The notes beneath the pieces are model-generated. The model did not search any database. It was not told where the DNA came from and was given only the letters and a program-made list of their open reading frames with translations. Of a DNA stretch of 64,000 bases, positions 1-10,841 are shown piece after piece. This DNA comes from Halomonas meridiana. Lineage in GTDB: Bacteria; Pseudomonadota; Gammaproteobacteria; Pseudomonadales; Halomonadaceae. Position 1 is the stretch's first letter. Each line of letters starts with the position of its first letter. The translations under genes were made by a program, and so were the position numbers. Location: NCBI RefSeq assembly GCF_009846525.1, contig NZ_CP024621.1, positions 3,162,001-3,226,000 on the forward strand. Reading direction: 5' to 3'.

Positions 1-90
1 CTGACCAGAAGTAGAACCGACCTGGAAGCTTGCACCGCAAGAACAGTTGGCGGTGACCGTGTTGTAATTCGGGTGGATACCTTGTTTCAT
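1..90 (-). CDS. rpmE: 50S ribosomal protein L31 (N-terminal part)
   Basis: The reverse complement from position 90 reads [20 protein letters not shown] and continues in frame to the window edge, so the first 30 residues are present. L31 binds the large ribosomal subunit near the central protuberance. The CxC pair at residues 16 and 18 marks the zinc-binding (C+) form rather than the Cys-less zinc-independent paralogue. A GAGG Shine-Dalgarno sequence lies 8 nt upstream of the ATG (plus-strand positions about 97-100). The gene is divergent from priA, as in many gammaproteobacteria. It is truncated by the window, not broken. Confidence 0.93.
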   Translation of the reverse strand, partial: MKQGIHPNYNTVTANCSCGASFQVGSTSGQ

Positions 91-235
91 CTTGAGCCTC
101 ATGAGCTATATGCCGCCACCTGATCCATTGCCAGGCACCGCATACGGGTTTGAAAAAACTGCTAACCGGTTAACCGCTCCATCCGATAGATTCAGAGCGG
201 CCGCGCATTCTAGCAAACTAATCGCCGGAGGCCAA

Positions 236-2491
236 TTGTCCGATCCTGTTTCTTCAACGCCCCCTACCCAGGGGCAGCCTCAAGGCGCTTTTCAGGTAGT
301 GAAAGTGGCGCTGCCATCGCCGCTGCGCCGCCTGTTTGACTATCTACCGGCCCCGCGCGCGCCCGCCTGTGGCTGGCAGCCGGGGCTCCGGGTGCGTGTT
401 CCGTTTGGCCGCCGAGAGGTGGTGGGCGTGGTGGTCTCCCTCGCCACCGGCAGCGAGCTCCCCCGCGCGCAGCTACGCGCTATTAGCGAGGCGTTGGATG
501 ACGCCCCCCTGCCCAGCGACTGGCAGTGGCTGTGCCACTTTGCGGCGCGTTACTACCAGCACAGCCTGGGCGATACCCTGCAGCACGCCATGCCCGCCAG
601 GCTGCGTCAGGGTCACCCGATGGCAGGGCGCACCCAAACCCTGTGGCTTTCTCTCCCCAACGATGAAACGGCCCTGGCGCGCGCGCCTAAACAGGCAGCG
701 CTTTATGCGCTTCTTCGCCAGCACCCCCACGGACTTCCAGGCCGCGCCGTGAGCGCCCATGGCTTCACTCGGGACCAGCTATTAGCGCTGCAAAAGAAGG
801 GCTTTACCGAGCCTCAAGAGATCACCCTGACTGCCGCTCAACCCACCGGCGGAAGCTTACTCGCCTCGCCGTCGCTGCCGCTCAACCGTGAACAGGCCGC
901 TGCGCTCGCCGTGCTGCATGAAAAACTCGACGGCTACCACCCCTGTTTATTGGAAGGCGTGACCGGCAGCGGTAAGACCGAGATTTACTTACAGCTCATC
1001 GAAGCGCTCGCTGCCAAAGGAAAGCAGTCCCTGGTGCTCGTGCCCGAAATTGGCCTCACGCCACAAACGCTCGCGCGGTTCAAAAGCCGCTTTCGCGTAC
1101 CGGTGGTGGCGCTGCACTCCGGGCTTACCGACCCAGAGCGCTTGGATGTCTGGGAAGCCGCCGCCAACGGCCGTGCGCTGGTGATCATCGGCACCCGCTC
1201 GGCTATTTTCACCCCGCTGGCGAACCCTGGGGCAATCATCGTCGACGAGGAGCACGACGGCTCGTACAAACAGCACGACGGGCTGCGCTACCACGCGCGG
1301 GACCTTGCCGTTGCCAGAGCGCACTATCACGGCATTCCCCTGCTGCTGGGCAGCGCGACGCCTTCGTTTGAAAGCCTGCAGCAGGCGCTTACGGGCGCTT
1401 ACCGCCACCTGCGGCTGACCCAGCGCCCTAGCCGTCACCCGCCCGCCAAGTTAGAGCTGATCGACCTGCGTCATCAGCGCCGCCAGGGCGGGCTGCTGCC
1501 GGGGGCCATCAAAGCCATCAAAAGCACGCTTGCGGCGGGCAAGCAGGCGCTGGTATTCATCAACCGGCGCGGCTTTGCGCCGAGCCTGGCTTGTCATAGC
1601 TGCGGCTGGATGGCCGAGTGCGGCCAGTGCGATGCGCGTATGACGCTACACCGCCAGCCGCCGCTGCTGGCCTGCCACCACTGCGATAGCCGCCGAGCGC
1701 TGCCCGATGCCTGCCCAGAGTGCGGCAGCGGCGATTTGCGTGCGCTGGGTAGCGGCACGGAGCGCACCGAGGAGACGCTACAAGGGCTGTTCCCTGACAC
1801 CACCGTTCACCGTATCGACCGCGACAGCACGCGCAAAAAAGAGAGCTTCGAGCAGGTGCTCAAAGAGATTCATCGCGGCGAACCCTGCCTGCTGGTGGGC
1901 ACTCAAATGCTCGCCAAAGGCCACCACCTGCCCCACGTCACCTTGGTGGTGGTGGTCAACGCCGATGGCGGCCTCTACGCGGCGGACTTCCGCGCCCTAG
2001 AGCACAGCGCACAGCTATTGGAGCAAGTGGCGGGGCGCGCAGGCCGCGCCGCCCACCCTGGCCGGGTGCTAGTGCAAACCCTCCACCCGGATGACCCACA
2101 TCTAGGACAGCTGGCCGAACATGGCTACGGCGCACTGGCCCGCAACCTGCTGGAAGAGCGCCGCATCGCCAAGCTGCCGCCGTTTTGCTTTATGGCGCTG
2201 CTACGCGTAGAAAGCCCACAGGAGCAGGCGGCGCTCGCGCTGGCTCAACACGCCGCCCAGGCGCTGCGCCAGTGGTTGAAGGACGCCCAGCTGCCCGTGC
2301 GCTGCCTGGGGCCCGTGCCCGCCCCCATGGAGCGTCGCCAAAACCGCTACCACATTCACGTCATGATCACCGCTGACAAACGTAGCCACCGCCACGCCGC
2401 CGCTAACTGGCTGGTGCAGTGGCTAGAAGCCAACCGCGAGGCGCGCAAAGTGCGCTGGTCGATGGATATCGACCCACAAACCCTGGCCTGA
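236..2491 (+). CDS. priA: Primosomal protein N' (replication restart helicase PriA)
   Basis: PriA is a 3'-5' superfamily 2 helicase that recognises stalled forks and starts primosome reassembly. The N-terminal DNA-binding domain begins [19 protein letters not shown] Walker A motif GVTGSGKTE lies near residue 245 and a DEEH box near 336. Residues about 450-500 carry the paired CxxC zinc-binding insertion typical of PriA, and the conserved helicase C-domain follows. The frame stays open from 92, but those extra residues resemble no PriA. I choose TTG at 236 because GGAGG (227-231) precedes it, giving 751 residues (E. coli has 732); GTG at 299 is an alternative. Divergent from rpmE. Confidence 0.93.
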   Translation: MSDPVSSTPPTQGQPQGAFQVVKVALPSPLRRLFDYLPAPRAPACGWQPGLRVRVPFGRREVVGVVVSLATGSELPRAQLRAISEALDDAPLPSDWQWLCHFAARYYQHSLGDTLQHAMPARLRQGHPMAGRTQTLWLSLPNDETALARAPKQAALYALLRQHPHGLPGRAVSAHGFTRDQLLALQKKGFTEPQEITLTAAQPTGGSLLASPSLPLNREQAAALAVLHEKLDGYHPCLLEGVTGSGKTEIYLQLIEALAAKGKQSLVLVPEIGLTPQTLARFKSRFRVPVVALHSGLTDPERLDVWEAAANGRALVIIGTRSAIFTPLANPGAIIVDEEHDGSYKQHDGLRYHARDLAVARAHYHGIPLLLGSATPSFESLQQALTGAYRHLRLTQRPSRHPPAKLELIDLRHQRRQGGLLPGAIKAIKSTLAAGKQALVFINRRGFAPSLACHSCGWMAECGQCDARMTLHRQPPLLACHHCDSRRALPDACPECGSGDLRALGSGTERTEETLQGLFPDTTVHRIDRDSTRKKESFEQVLKEIHRGEPCLLVGTQMLAKGHHLPHVTLVVVVNADGGLYAADFRALEHSAQLLEQVAGRAGRAAHPGRVLVQTLHPDDPHLGQLAEHGYGALARNLLEERRIAKLPPFCFMALLRVESPQEQAALALAQHAAQALRQWLKDAQLPVRCLGPVPAPMERRQNRYHIHVMITADKRSHRHAAANWLVQWLEANREARKVRWSMDIDPQTLA

Positions 2492-2536
2492 CCGCCAGGG
2501 GGCGCACAACGCTGGCGCGCCGAAGGGAATACGGCT

Positions 2537-2564
2537 TTGAAACTGCGCGCCAATTGCCGATAAT
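2537..2564 (+). promoter_or_regulatory. Sigma-70-type promoter of argS
   Basis: TTGAAA (2537-2542) and GATAAT (2559-2564) are separated by 16 nt; each hexamer matches the consensus at 5 of 6 positions. The site lies in the 140-nt gap between priA and argS and predicts transcription starting near 2571, about 60 nt before the argS start codon. Confidence 0.6.
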
Positions 2565-2631
2565 GGCCGCTTTGCCGCTGCATTCTCTGGGCGACTGCAC
2601 ACGCCGCCACCGACGACATCCGGATATTTAC

Positions 2632-4317
2632 ATGAAAGATACGATTATTTCTCTGCTCGAAGGCGCGGTTGACGCGCTCAAGCACCAAGGCGTGCTGCCC
2701 AACGATTTAACGCCCGCCATCAAGGTGGATCCCACCAAAGACAAGGCCCATGGCGACTACGCCACCAACCTCGCACTGATGCTGGCCAAGCCCTCCGGCA
2801 TGAAGCCCCGTGAGCTGGCCGATACCCTCGTCGCTGCCCTGCCCGCCAGCGACGCCATTCAAAAAACCGAGATTGCCGGCCCTGGGTTCATCAACTTCTT
2901 TGCTGCCGCCGACGCCGCCGCGCAAATCGTCGCCCAAGTGCTGGATAGCGGCGATGCCTTCGGCCGCAGCCTAATCGGTAAGGGTGAAAAAGTGCAGGTG
3001 GAGTTCGTTTCCGCCAACCCCACCGGCCCGCTCCACGTTGGTCACGGCCGCGGCGCGGCGATTGGCGACTGTCTCTGCCGCCTGCTGGAAGCCACCGGCT
3101 ACGACGTTACCCGCGAGTTCTACTACAACGACGCGGGCGCGCAGATCAAAAACCTGGCGCTCTCCGTTCAAGCCCGCGCCAAACACCTCGGCCCCGACGA
3201 TGCTAGCTGGCCGGAGGATGGCTACCGCGGCGAATACATCATCGATGTCGCCAACGACTACATGGCAGGTAAAACCGTCACCGCCGATGATCGGGAAGTG
3301 ACCGCCAAAGCCGATGCAGACGACCTGGACGCCATTCAGGCCTTCGCCGTGGCTTGGCTGCGCCGCGAGCAGGATCTAGACCTCAAAGCCTTTGGCGTCG
3401 AGTTTGACGTTTACTTCCTGGAGTCCTCGCTCTACGAGGACGGCAAGGTCGAGGCCACCGTCGAAAAACTGGTCGCCAATGGCCACACCTATGAAGAAGA
3501 CGGCGCCATGTGGCTGCGCACTACCGACTTCGGTGATGACAAAGACCGTGTGATGCGCAAGCGCGAAGGGGGCTACACCTACTTCCTACCCGACGTGGCG
3601 TACCACCTCGACAAGTGGCAGCGCGGCTTCACCACCGTGATCAACGAGCAGGGCGCCGATCACCACTCCACCGTGACGCGGGTGCGGGCGGGGCTGCAAG
3701 CGCTAGAAGTGGGCATCCCGACAGGCTGGCCCGACTACGTGCTGCACCAGATGGTGATGGTCACCCGTTCTGGGGTCGAAGTGAAGCTCTCCAAGCGCGC
3801 AGGCAGCTACGTCACCGTGCGCGACCTGATCGACGAAGTGGGCCGTGACGCCACGCGCTTCTTCCTGGCGGCACGGCGCGCGGACTCTCAGTTGACCTTT
3901 GATATCGACCTAGCCCGGTCGCAGTCCAACGACAACCCGGTGTATTACATTCAGTATGCCCACGCGCGGGTGTGCAGCATGTTGCGCAAAGCCGAAGAGG
4001 CAGGCCAACCCTTCGATCACAGCATCGCCACGGCCCACTTGGCACTGCTCGATAGCGATCAGGAGAAAGCGGTGCTGAACCGGTTGGCCCGCTATCCGGA
4101 GGTAGTCGAACACGCCGCCAAGAACCGCGAGCCGCAACAAGTCGCCCAGTACCTGCTGGACTTGGCCGGTGACTTCCACACCTGCTACAACGCGGTCAAA
4201 GTGATGGTCGATGACGACACCCTGCGCAATACTCGCTTGGCGCTGGGCTTGGCAGTGCGCCAAGTGCTGCGCAACGGCCTTGATCTGATGGGTGTCAGCG
4301 CCCCAGAGGAGATGTAA
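2632..4317 (+). CDS. argS: Arginyl-tRNA synthetase
   Basis: Class I aminoacyl-tRNA synthetase that charges tRNA-Arg in the cytoplasm. The N-terminal Add1 domain ([17 protein letters not shown]) is followed by the HIGH-type motif [12 protein letters not shown] near residue 135 and the KMSKS-type motif KLSKRAG near 385. The C-terminal DALR anticodon-binding domain ends in [14 protein letters not shown], close to the usual NGL.LLGVSAPERM ending. The ATG at 2632 matches the family N-terminus and gives 561 residues (E. coli 577). The open frame extends upstream to 2419 but overlaps priA and is not ArgS-like. The following SPOR gene starts 4 nt after the stop, so they are probably co-transcribed. 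Confidence 0.96.
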   Translation: MKDTIISLLEGAVDALKHQGVLPNDLTPAIKVDPTKDKAHGDYATNLALMLAKPSGMKPRELADTLVAALPASDAIQKTEIAGPGFINFFAAADAAAQIVAQVLDSGDAFGRSLIGKGEKVQVEFVSANPTGPLHVGHGRGAAIGDCLCRLLEATGYDVTREFYYNDAGAQIKNLALSVQARAKHLGPDDASWPEDGYRGEYIIDVANDYMAGKTVTADDREVTAKADADDLDAIQAFAVAWLRREQDLDLKAFGVEFDVYFLESSLYEDGKVEATVEKLVANGHTYEEDGAMWLRTTDFGDDKDRVMRKREGGYTYFLPDVAYHLDKWQRGFTTVINEQGADHHSTVTRVRAGLQALEVGIPTGWPDYVLHQMVMVTRSGVEVKLSKRAGSYVTVRDLIDEVGRDATRFFLAARRADSQLTFDIDLARSQSNDNPVYYIQYAHARVCSMLRKAEEAGQPFDHSIATAHLALLDSDQEKAVLNRLARYPEVVEHAAKNREPQQVAQYLLDLAGDFHTCYNAVKVMVDDDTLRNTRLALGLAVRQVLRNGLDLMGVSAPEEM

Positions 4318-4320
4318 TTC

Positions 4321-5085
4321 ATGGCCAGCCCGCGTAATAAGCCCGCCCGCCGCGGAGCCACCACGCAGCGCAAATCGCCCCGCCGCTCCGGCGGCGGGCT
4401 GCGCATACCCGGCTGGCTATGGGGGATTGCCGGGGTGGCCGCTGGTTTCTTCCTCGCTCAGCACCAGCACGGCACGGCTCCCTGGCAGGAGCAAAGCGAG
4501 ACACCCCAGGCCACGGTGCTGCCCAAGCCGGCCGGTAGTGACGAACGCAGCGCCGCGCGGCAAACCGAAACGCCTGCCGAACAGGCGATGCCCACCTTCG
4601 AGTTCTACACGCTGCTACCCGAAACCGAAGTCATCGCTCCAGGTGGGGCTGTGCCTTCCAACGTCACACCGCCCACCTTGGCAGCCAGTGACGAGGACAC
4701 CGAGCGCGATAGGGCCACGACGGACTCGTCAGAGAGTACAGCTAGCGCCTCAGACAGCGCGGCGGACGACCCCATTGCCCAGGTCATTGCCGCCAACACG
4801 CGCCCCAGTGATCAGGCAGCCGCCGTTCAGCAGGCCCCGGCCAGTGCTTCGAACCGCTACATGCTGCAAGCAGCCTCGTTTCGCGAGCTGAGCGATGCCG
4901 AGCAGCTGCGCAGCCGCCTGCGCAACCTGAGCCTGCTGGCGCAGATCAGCGAGGTACAGGCCAACGGCGACACTTGGCACCGGGTTCAGGTCGGCCCTTA
5001 CGACGACACCCGCGAGCTCAATCGCGCCCAGGACCTGATGAGTACCCAAGGCATCGAGCCGCTGCTGATCCAGCTACAGAACTAA
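4321..5085 (+). CDS. SPOR domain-containing protein (FtsN-like)
   Basis: A 254-residue bitopic membrane protein: short basic cytoplasmic tail, one membrane segment around residues 23-43 (IPGWLWGIAGVAAGFFLA), a long low-complexity linker rich in Thr, Ser, Ala, Asp and Pro, and a C-terminal SPOR domain (about 180-254, from MLQAASFRELSDAEQLRSRL). SPOR domains bind denuded septal peptidoglycan, and this architecture is that of FtsN. An argS-SPOR-hslV order is also seen in pseudomonads. The Shine-Dalgarno sequence GAGGAG lies inside the end of argS. Whether it is the essential division protein FtsN or a paralogue cannot be told from the sequence. Confidence 0.85.
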   Translation: MASPRNKPARRGATTQRKSPRRSGGGLRIPGWLWGIAGVAAGFFLAQHQHGTAPWQEQSETPQATVLPKPAGSDERSAARQTETPAEQAMPTFEFYTLLPETEVIAPGGAVPSNVTPPTLAASDEDTERDRATTDSSESTASASDSAADDPIAQVIAANTRPSDQAAAVQQAPASASNRYMLQAASFRELSDAEQLRSRLRNLSLLAQISEVQANGDTWHRVQVGPYDDTRELNRAQDLMSTQGIEPLLIQLQN

Positions 5086-5136
5086 TCCCCACGGCGTGAC
5101 ACGCCTGCCGCCACCTTTTATCGGATGGCTTTCGCT

Positions 5137-5176
5137 TGCGGGCGGTTGATTTTTTATCAGCCGCCCGCATTTTGTT
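5137..5176 (+). terminator. Rho-independent terminator after the argS/SPOR unit
   Basis: A 14-bp stem (5137-5150 with 5156-5169, one G-U pair) closes a 5-nt T loop and is followed by TTTTGTT. It separates argS-SPOR from hslVU. Confidence 0.85.
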
Positions 5177-5193
5177 GAGAATCGCTTTTTATA

Positions 5194-5212
5194 CGGCCGC
5201 TCGCTGCGGCCG
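5194..5212 (+). promoter_or_regulatory. Perfect inverted repeat in the hslVU leader region
   Basis: CGGCCGC (5194-5200) and GCGGCCG (5206-5212) form a 7-bp GC-rich hairpin with a 5-nt loop, 41 nt before the hslV start. It has no T run, so it is not a terminator. It could act as an mRNA-stabilising 5' stem-loop; I recall a comparable leader hairpin in E. coli hslVU. No convincing sigma-32 or sigma-70 promoter was found here by eye. Confidence 0.4.
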
Positions 5213-5253
5213 ATCAGTCATCGGGAGCGCGTCTCCCCCAAGGAGTTATCTCC

Positions 5254-5787
5254 ATGACCACGATTGTTTCCGTTCGCCGCGGTAACCAGGTTGCCCTCGC
5301 AGGCGACGGCCAAGTCTCGCTTGGCAACACCGTCATGAAAGGCAATGCCAGCAAAGTACGCCGCCTGTATCGCGGCAAGGTGTTGGCCGGTTTCGCCGGT
5401 GGCACCGCCGATGCGTTTACCCTGTTCGAGCGTTTTGAAGCGCAGCTCGAAAAGTATCAAGGCCATTTGACCAAAGCCGCCGTCGAACTCGCCAAAGATT
5501 GGCGCACCGACCGCGCGCTGCGCCGTTTGGAAGCGCTGTTGGCCGTCGCCGACCACAGCGCCTCATTGATCATTACCGGTAACGGTGACGTGGTCGAGCC
5601 GGAGCGCGGCATCATCGCCATTGGCTCTGGCGGCAACTTTGCCCAGGCCAGCGCCCGAGCGCTGCTCGAGAACACCGAGCTGTCCGCTCGCGAAATTACC
5701 GAAAAATCCCTCGCCATCGCTGGTGACATCTGCGTATTCACCAATCACCACGTGACGCTCGAAGAGCTGAACATCAACGAACGTTGA
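5254..5787 (+). CDS. hslV: ATP-dependent protease subunit HslV (ClpQ)
   Basis: Proteolytic subunit of the HslUV (ClpYQ) complex, a double hexamer that degrades unfolded and regulatory proteins in the cytoplasm. The protein starts [20 protein letters not shown]; after Met removal Thr1 is the N-terminal nucleophile, and the GDGQVSLG stretch is characteristic. Length is 177 residues (E. coli 176). AAGGAG precedes the ATG. hslU follows after 9 nt, so the two subunits are made from one transcript. Confidence 0.97.
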   Translation: MTTIVSVRRGNQVALAGDGQVSLGNTVMKGNASKVRRLYRGKVLAGFAGGTADAFTLFERFEAQLEKYQGHLTKAAVELAKDWRTDRALRRLEALLAVADHSASLIITGNGDVVEPERGIIAIGSGGNFAQASARALLENTELSAREITEKSLAIAGDICVFTNHHVTLEELNINER

Positions 5788-5796
5788 GGCCCCTTT

Positions 5797-7119
5797 ATGA
5801 CCCAGATGACACCCCGCGAAATCGTTCATGCGCTGGACCAATACATCATTGGCCAGCAGGATGCCAAGCGCGCCGTAGCCATTGCCCTGCGCAACCGCTG
5901 GCGCCGCATGCAGCTCGACGACGAGCTGCGCCCCGAAGTCACGCCGAAAAACATTCTGATGATTGGCCCCACTGGCGTAGGTAAAACCGAAATTGCCCGA
6001 CGCTTGGCGAAGCTCGCCCGCGCGCCGTTCATCAAGGTAGAGGCCACCAAGTTCACCGAAGTGGGCTACGTAGGCCGCGACGTCGAGTCGATCATTCGCG
6101 ATCTGATGGAAGCGGCGATCAAGATGGTTCGCGAGCATGCCAAAGAGGAAGTGGGCCACCGCGCCGAAGACGCCGCTGAAGACCGCGTGCTCGATGCGCT
6201 GCTGCCGCCGCCCCGGGGCCAGGAAGATAAGCCCCGTGAAGATAGCGGCACCCGCCAGACCTTCCGCAAAAAGCTGCGTGAAGGCCAGCTCGACGATAAA
6301 GAGATCGATATCGAAATCTCTTCCCAAGGCCAGGGCATCGATATCATGACCCCACCGGGCATGGAAGAGATGACCAGCCAACTGCAGAGCCTGTTCTCCA
6401 ACATGGGCCAGCAGAAGCGCGAGCAGCGCCGCGTGACCGTCAAAGAGGCGCTGGTGCTACTGCGTGACGAAGAGGCCGGCAAGCTGGTCAACGAAGAAGA
6501 GATCAAAGCCCGCGCCGTGGAAGCCGTCGAGCAGCACGGCATCGTGTTCCTGGACGAGATCGACAAGGTCGCCAAGGGCAGTGGCCAATCCAGCGGTGGC
6601 GAAGTCTCCCGCGAAGGCGTGCAGCGCGACCTGCTGCCGCTGATCGAAGGCTCGACGGTGTCGACCAAATACGGCATGGTCAAAACCGACCACATCCTGT
6701 TCATTGCTTCCGGTGCTTTCCACCTGTCGCGGCCTTCCGACCTCATTCCGGAACTGCAGGGTCGTCTGCCCATTCGCGTCGAGCTGGATGCGCTCACACC
6801 GGGCGACTTCAAGCGGATCCTCACCGAGCCTTCTGCTTCGCTCACCAAGCAGTATCAAGCACTGCTGGCCACAGAAGGGCTCGACGTCGAGTTCACCCCG
6901 GACGGCATCGAACGCATTGCCGAGATTTCCTGGCAGGTGAACGAAGGAACCGAGAACATCGGCGCTCGTCGTCTGCACACAGTCATGGAGCGCTTGCTGG
7001 AAGAGGCGTCGTTCAAAGGGGGAGATATGGACAGCCCCTTGGTCATTGACGCCGACTACGTCAATGCTCAGCTAGGCGAGCTGGCGGTCGACGAGGACCT
7101 GTCGCGCTACATTCTGTAG
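5797..7119 (+). CDS. hslU: ATP-dependent protease ATPase subunit HslU (ClpY)
   Basis: AAA+ unfoldase that feeds substrates into HslV. The N-terminus ([20 protein letters not shown]) and Walker [10 protein letters not shown] near residue 58 are typical. The I-domain insertion (about 110-245) precedes Walker B VFLDEID, and the sensor and C-terminal domain follow. The C-terminus DEDLSRYIL is the conserved tail that inserts into HslV pockets and activates it. Length is 440 residues (E. coli 443). It is the second gene of the hslVU operon, ended by the terminator at 7144. Confidence 0.97.
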   Translation: MTQMTPREIVHALDQYIIGQQDAKRAVAIALRNRWRRMQLDDELRPEVTPKNILMIGPTGVGKTEIARRLAKLARAPFIKVEATKFTEVGYVGRDVESIIRDLMEAAIKMVREHAKEEVGHRAEDAAEDRVLDALLPPPRGQEDKPREDSGTRQTFRKKLREGQLDDKEIDIEISSQGQGIDIMTPPGMEEMTSQLQSLFSNMGQQKREQRRVTVKEALVLLRDEEAGKLVNEEEIKARAVEAVEQHGIVFLDEIDKVAKGSGQSSGGEVSREGVQRDLLPLIEGSTVSTKYGMVKTDHILFIASGAFHLSRPSDLIPELQGRLPIRVELDALTPGDFKRILTEPSASLTKQYQALLATEGLDVEFTPDGIERIAEISWQVNEGTENIGARRLHTVMERLLEEASFKGGDMDSPLVIDADYVNAQLGELAVDEDLSRYIL

Positions 7120-7143
7120 GCGCCACTTTCGGTAGAGCCACCG

Positions 7144-7178
7144 GCAGCCTGCTCGCATTGGCGGGCAGGCTGCTTTTG
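7144..7178 (+). terminator. Rho-independent terminator of hslVU
   Basis: A 13-bp stem (7144-7156 with 7161-7173, one G-U pair) with a 4-nt ATTG loop, followed by TTTT. Confidence 0.8.
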
Positions 7179-7203
7179 CGATTGATCGTTATGAGGTGCC
7201 CCC

Positions 7204-7587
7204 ATGAACGCCCCGACACCCACCCGGGTTCACTATCATAAGCAGGCGCGTGAGCTGGAACTTGGCTACGCCAGCGGCGAGACGTACCGGCTTCCCGTCG
7301 AACTTTTGAGGGTTTACTCCCCCTCCGCCGAAGTGCGCGGCCACGGCGGTGATACGGCCGTGCTGCAAGTGGGTAAAAAGGATGTCGGCTTACAGAACAT
7401 TACCCAAGCCGGTAACTACGCCCTCAAACTGCACTTCGACGACGGCCACGATAGCGGCCTGTATAGCTGGAACTATCTTTTCGACCTCGCCACCCACCAA
7501 GACGCTTATTGGCAGAACTATCTCGAGCGCTTGGAGGCGGCAGGGGCCTCTCGCGAGCCTGCAGGCATTCAATTCAAGCAGCTGTGA
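7204..7587 (+). CDS. DUF971 / gamma-butyrobetaine hydroxylase-like N-terminal domain protein
   Basis: A 127-residue protein made almost entirely of the DUF971 fold, the small domain found at the N-terminus of gamma-butyrobetaine hydroxylases and as a stand-alone protein. Recognisable segments are LELGYASGETYRLPVELLRV, a GRD-like VGKKDVGLQNI and the FDDGHDSGLYSWNYLFDLA stretch. No catalytic dioxygenase domain is present. Gene order hslU-DUF971-ubiE is conserved in related gammaproteobacteria, but the role is unknown; links to Fe-S proteins are suggested for some homologues. The GAGG sequence 6 nt before the ATG supports the start. Confidence 0.85.
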   Translation: MNAPTPTRVHYHKQARELELGYASGETYRLPVELLRVYSPSAEVRGHGGDTAVLQVGKKDVGLQNITQAGNYALKLHFDDGHDSGLYSWNYLFDLATHQDAYWQNYLERLEAAGASREPAGIQFKQL

Positions 7588-7608
7588 CGCGCTGCCCCAG
7601 GCCAGGCG

Positions 7609-7638
7609 CAGACAAATTGGGGTCGAGAAGGCTACAAT
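7609..7638 (+). promoter_or_regulatory. Candidate promoter of the ubiE-ubiJ-ubiB unit
   Basis: TACAAT (7633-7638, 5 of 6 to consensus) lies 18 nt after CAGACA (7609-7614, 4 of 6). It sits in the 121-nt gap before ubiE. The -10 is convincing and the -35 is weak. Confidence 0.4.
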
Positions 7639-7708
7639 GTTGCCAACCATTGATTGCGATGACCTAACGGTCGACAACTACCGCCTCGAATTCGGGAGCT
7701 AAAGCCCC

Positions 7709-8464
7709 ATGAGCCCCACGGAAAAGCGCACTACCCATTTTGGCTACCAAGAAGTGCCGGTCGACGAGAAAGCCTCCCGCGTGGCCGACGTCTTCCATTC
7801 GGTGGCCGCTCGTTACGACGTGATGAACGACCTGATGTCCATGGGCATCCACCGGGTCTGGAAGCGACTCACCATCGAACGTGCTGGCGTCCGCCCAGGG
7901 CACCAAGTGCTCGACATTGCGGGCGGCACTGGCGACCTCACCCTCAAGTTTTCCCGCTTGGTAGGCCCGCGTGGCAAAGTGGTGTTGGCCGATATCAACG
8001 CCTCCATGCTCAAGGTCGGCCGCGACAAGCTGATGGATAACGGCGTGGGCGGCAACGTCGAGTACGTGCAGGCCAACGCCGAGTGCCTGCCCTTCCCGGA
8101 TAACAGCTTCGACTGCATCACCATTGCCTTTGGTCTGCGTAACGTCACCGATAAAGACGCCGCGCTGCGCTCCATGGCGCGGGTACTGAAGCCCGGCGGA
8201 CGCCTGCTGGTGCTGGAGTTCTCGAAACCCAACAACCCGCTGCTCTCCAAAGCCTATGACGAGTACTCCTTCCGCCTGCTGCCCAAAATGGGTGAGCTGG
8301 TCGCCGGTGATGGCGAGAGCTACCGCTATTTGGCCGAGTCGATTCGTATGCACCCGGATCAAGAGACGCTGAAGGGCATGATGGAGAACGCAGGCCTGGA
8401 ACGGGTGGAGTACACCAACCTGACCGGCGGTATCGTGGCCCTCCACCGCGGCATCAAACTATGA
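7709..8464 (+). CDS. ubiE: Ubiquinone/menaquinone C-methyltransferase UbiE
   Basis: SAM-dependent class I methyltransferase that methylates the quinone ring (2-methoxy-benzoquinol C-methylation in ubiquinone synthesis). The N-terminal [20 protein letters not shown] signature is followed by SAM motif [12 protein letters not shown] near residue 70 and the family signature [20 protein letters not shown]. It ends [14 protein letters not shown], typical of UbiE. Length 251 matches the E. coli enzyme. It is the first gene of a ubiquinone cluster with ubiJ and ubiB. Confidence 0.97.
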   Translation: MSPTEKRTTHFGYQEVPVDEKASRVADVFHSVAARYDVMNDLMSMGIHRVWKRLTIERAGVRPGHQVLDIAGGTGDLTLKFSRLVGPRGKVVLADINASMLKVGRDKLMDNGVGGNVEYVQANAECLPFPDNSFDCITIAFGLRNVTDKDAALRSMARVLKPGGRLLVLEFSKPNNPLLSKAYDEYSFRLLPKMGELVAGDGESYRYLAESIRMHPDQETLKGMMENAGLERVEYTNLTGGIVALHRGIKL

Positions 8465-8507
8465 CACAGCAGCAAACAGCGATGATCCCTTGGAACACGA
8501 GGTCGGC

Positions 8508-9170
8508 ATGCTAGTCACCCCGACCCTGCTGCTGGCCGGATGTGAACGCACGATCAATGCCCTGCTCGCCCGCGACCCGGCGGCGCCAAACCGTTTGGCG
8601 TCGCTGGCAGGTAGCCGCTTGCTGGTCCGTTTGGAGAAGCCCCAGCTCGCGCTGCTGCTCTGCTACCACGCGTCAGGCATTGACCTGCAGCACGGCGACG
8701 AAGTGGAAGAGACCGACGTCGATGCCGTCGTGGAACTCACCCCCGAGACGCTCTCCGAATGGCTGAGCGGCGCTTCCATCGAGCGGCTGATGTTCGACGG
8801 CAAATTGGCCGTACGCGGCCGACTCCATCTGCTGGAAGCGACCCGCGATCTGCTGTTCGATCTGGATATCGACTGGGAGGGCGAACTGGCGCGCTGGCTG
8901 GGCGATATGCCTGCTCACTCGCTGGCGGAAGGTATTCGACGTGCGGCCCGCTGGGGGCTGCGTGCCAAAGACGAGCTGCTGCAGGATGTCTCGGAGTACG
9001 TGTTCGAGGAAGCGCGCCTGCTGCCCGGCCGCCAGCAGCGCGACGTGCTGCGCGACCACCTGACCGAGCTAGAGATCGCCACCGACCGCCTGGCAGCGCG
9101 GCTTAACCGTCTCCATAAGCGACTTACGCAGCCAGCGGAACCATCAACGCCTAAGGAGCAGCGCGGATGA
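8508..9170 (+). CDS. ubiJ: Ubiquinone biosynthesis accessory factor UbiJ (SCP2 domain)
   Basis: An SCP2-like lipid-binding domain (about residues 15-115) followed by a helical C-terminal region with coiled-coil character. UbiJ works with UbiK as an accessory factor of the cytosolic Ubi complex and binds hydrophobic ubiquinone intermediates. Sequence similarity to E. coli UbiJ is modest, so the call rests on SCP2-type features plus position between ubiE and ubiB. I use ATG at 8508, with CGAGG just upstream; an in-frame TTG at 8490 also exists. The last 4 nt overlap ubiB (ATGA), indicating translational coupling. Confidence 0.85.
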   Translation: MLVTPTLLLAGCERTINALLARDPAAPNRLASLAGSRLLVRLEKPQLALLLCYHASGIDLQHGDEVEETDVDAVVELTPETLSEWLSGASIERLMFDGKLAVRGRLHLLEATRDLLFDLDIDWEGELARWLGDMPAHSLAEGIRRAARWGLRAKDELLQDVSEYVFEEARLLPGRQQRDVLRDHLTELEIATDRLAARLNRLHKRLTQPAEPSTPKEQRG

Positions 9171-10789
9171 GCCTGCGGCTGTTTAAAATCGTCTGGGTCG
9201 TCACGCGGCATCGCTTGGACACCTTGATTCCTGCCGAGCGCCTGCCGCTCTGGATGCGCCTACTACTGAAGCTGTCACCGCTTCAACTGGTGCCCGTTGG
9301 GCAGCGCAGCCGTGGCGAGCGTTTGCGTTTGGCGCTGGAGGCGCTGGGGCCGATCTTCATCAAGTTCGGCCAAATGCTCTCGACCCGCCGTGACCTGCTG
9401 CCAGAAGACATCGCCGACGAGCTAAAGCGCTTGCAAGACCAAGTGCCGCCCTTCCCTGGCGAGCTGGCCGCTGCGCGGGTGGAAAAAGAGCTCGAAATGA
9501 CGCTGCCGGAGGCGTTTGCCGCCTTTGATCGTGTCCCCTTGGCGTCGGCCTCGATTGCCCAAGTCCACGCCGCCACGCTGCACAGCGGCGAAGACGTGGT
9601 GGTCAAAATCATCCGTCCCGGCATCGACCGTATCATGCGTCAAGACATGGGCTTGATGTACCAGGTGGCCAAGCTGCTGGCCAAAGTGCCCGAAGCCCGG
9701 CGCTTACGCCCGGTCGAGGTGATCCGCGATTATGAAGCGACGCTGTTCGACGAGCTGGATCTCTACAAAGAGGCCGCCAATACCTCCCAGCTCAAGCGCA
9801 ATTTCAAAGACTCACCGCTGCTGTTCGTGCCGACCATTTACTGGCCCTACACCCGCCGCCACGTCATGGTACAGGAACGCATTCGCGGCGTGCCGGTCGC
9901 CGATCTGGATACGCTCATTGCCCGTGGCACGAACTTGAAAAAGCTCGCCGAGCGCGGGGTGGAAATTTTCTTCACCCAGGTGTTCCGCGATAATTTCTTC
10001 CATGCCGACATGCACCCCGGCAACATCTTCGTAAACTGTGACGACCCGGACGATCCACAATATATCGCTATCGACTGCGGCATCGTCGGCAGCCTCACCC
10101 GGGAAGATCAGGACTACCTGGCGCGCAATCTGCTGGCATTCTTTCACCAGGATTACTACGAAGTCGCCGCGCTGCACATCGAGTCGGGATGGGTCGGTGA
10201 AAACACCCGCGCCAACGAGTTTGCCGCCGCCATTCGCACGGTATGCGAGCCCATTCTAGAGAAGCCGCTCAAAGACATCTCGTTTGGGCAGGTACTGCTC
10301 GGGCTGTTCCAGACCGCTCGGCGCTTCAATATGGAAGTGCAGCCCCAACTGGTGCTGCTGCAAAAGACGCTGCTCAATATCGAGGGTTTGGGCCGCCAGC
10401 TCTACCCCGACCTGGACCTTTGGAGCACCGCCAAGCCCTATTTAGAGAAGTGGATGAAAGAGCGGGCAGGCATTGGCGGGCTGTGGGAATCGCTCAAGCG
10501 CCAAGCACCGGAGCTTTCTCATCAGCTGCCTGAACTGCCCGTATTGGCGCATCAGGCACTTAGCCGCATGGAGCATGAGCATCGTCAGCGCCATCAGCAG
10601 GTGACGGCGATCAGCCAGATGCGCCGCCAAATGAGTCAGCAAGGTAAACGCCAGCATCGGCTGCGCATTGGCTTGGCCCTAGTCGCTATTGCGCTGGCTT
10701 GGCAGCCACTCAGTAGTTGGGCTGCCACTCAGGATTGGCCGATACTCGCGGCTGCCGGTGCCGGCTTAATACTGCTGCTCTGGCACTGA
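9167..10789 (+). CDS. ubiB: Ubiquinone biosynthesis regulatory kinase-like protein UbiB
   Basis: Atypical protein-kinase-like (PKL/ADCK) ATPase needed for ubiquinone synthesis. The family-defining KxGQ motif ([20 protein letters not shown]) is near residue 66. The nucleotide-binding segment [10 protein letters not shown], catalytic-loop-like [11 protein letters not shown] and metal-binding [10 protein letters not shown] follow in order. Two C-terminal membrane segments (about 500-520 and 523-540) anchor it in the inner membrane. Length is 540 residues (E. coli 546). Its ATG overlaps the ubiJ stop. Confidence 0.96.
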   Translation: MSLRLFKIVWVVTRHRLDTLIPAERLPLWMRLLLKLSPLQLVPVGQRSRGERLRLALEALGPIFIKFGQMLSTRRDLLPEDIADELKRLQDQVPPFPGELAAARVEKELEMTLPEAFAAFDRVPLASASIAQVHAATLHSGEDVVVKIIRPGIDRIMRQDMGLMYQVAKLLAKVPEARRLRPVEVIRDYEATLFDELDLYKEAANTSQLKRNFKDSPLLFVPTIYWPYTRRHVMVQERIRGVPVADLDTLIARGTNLKKLAERGVEIFFTQVFRDNFFHADMHPGNIFVNCDDPDDPQYIAIDCGIVGSLTREDQDYLARNLLAFFHQDYYEVAALHIESGWVGENTRANEFAAAIRTVCEPILEKPLKDISFGQVLLGLFQTARRFNMEVQPQLVLLQKTLLNIEGLGRQLYPDLDLWSTAKPYLEKWMKERAGIGGLWESLKRQAPELSHQLPELPVLAHQALSRMEHEHRQRHQQVTAISQMRRQMSQQGKRQHRLRIGLALVAIALAWQPLSSWAATQDWPILAAAGAGLILLLWH

Positions 10790-10841
10790 TACGATGCAAT
10801 CACTTGACGAAACGACGCCGCCGATTGATAAAGAGAACACC

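Noticed and set aside
2481..2500. CCCTGGC/GCCAGGG hairpin over the priA stop
   Set aside because: Seven base pairs with no T run; not convincing as a terminator.
4292..4891. A 199-codon frame overlapping argS and the SPOR gene
   Set aside because: Pro/Arg/Ser-rich shadow in another frame of the SPOR gene.
5563..6381. A 272-codon open frame opposite hslV/hslU
   Set aside because: Antisense shadow; it overlaps two well-defined genes and has no family features.
8490..8507. TTG start for ubiJ at 8490
   Set aside because: The ATG at 8508 has CGAGG at the proper distance, so the extra six codons are not needed.
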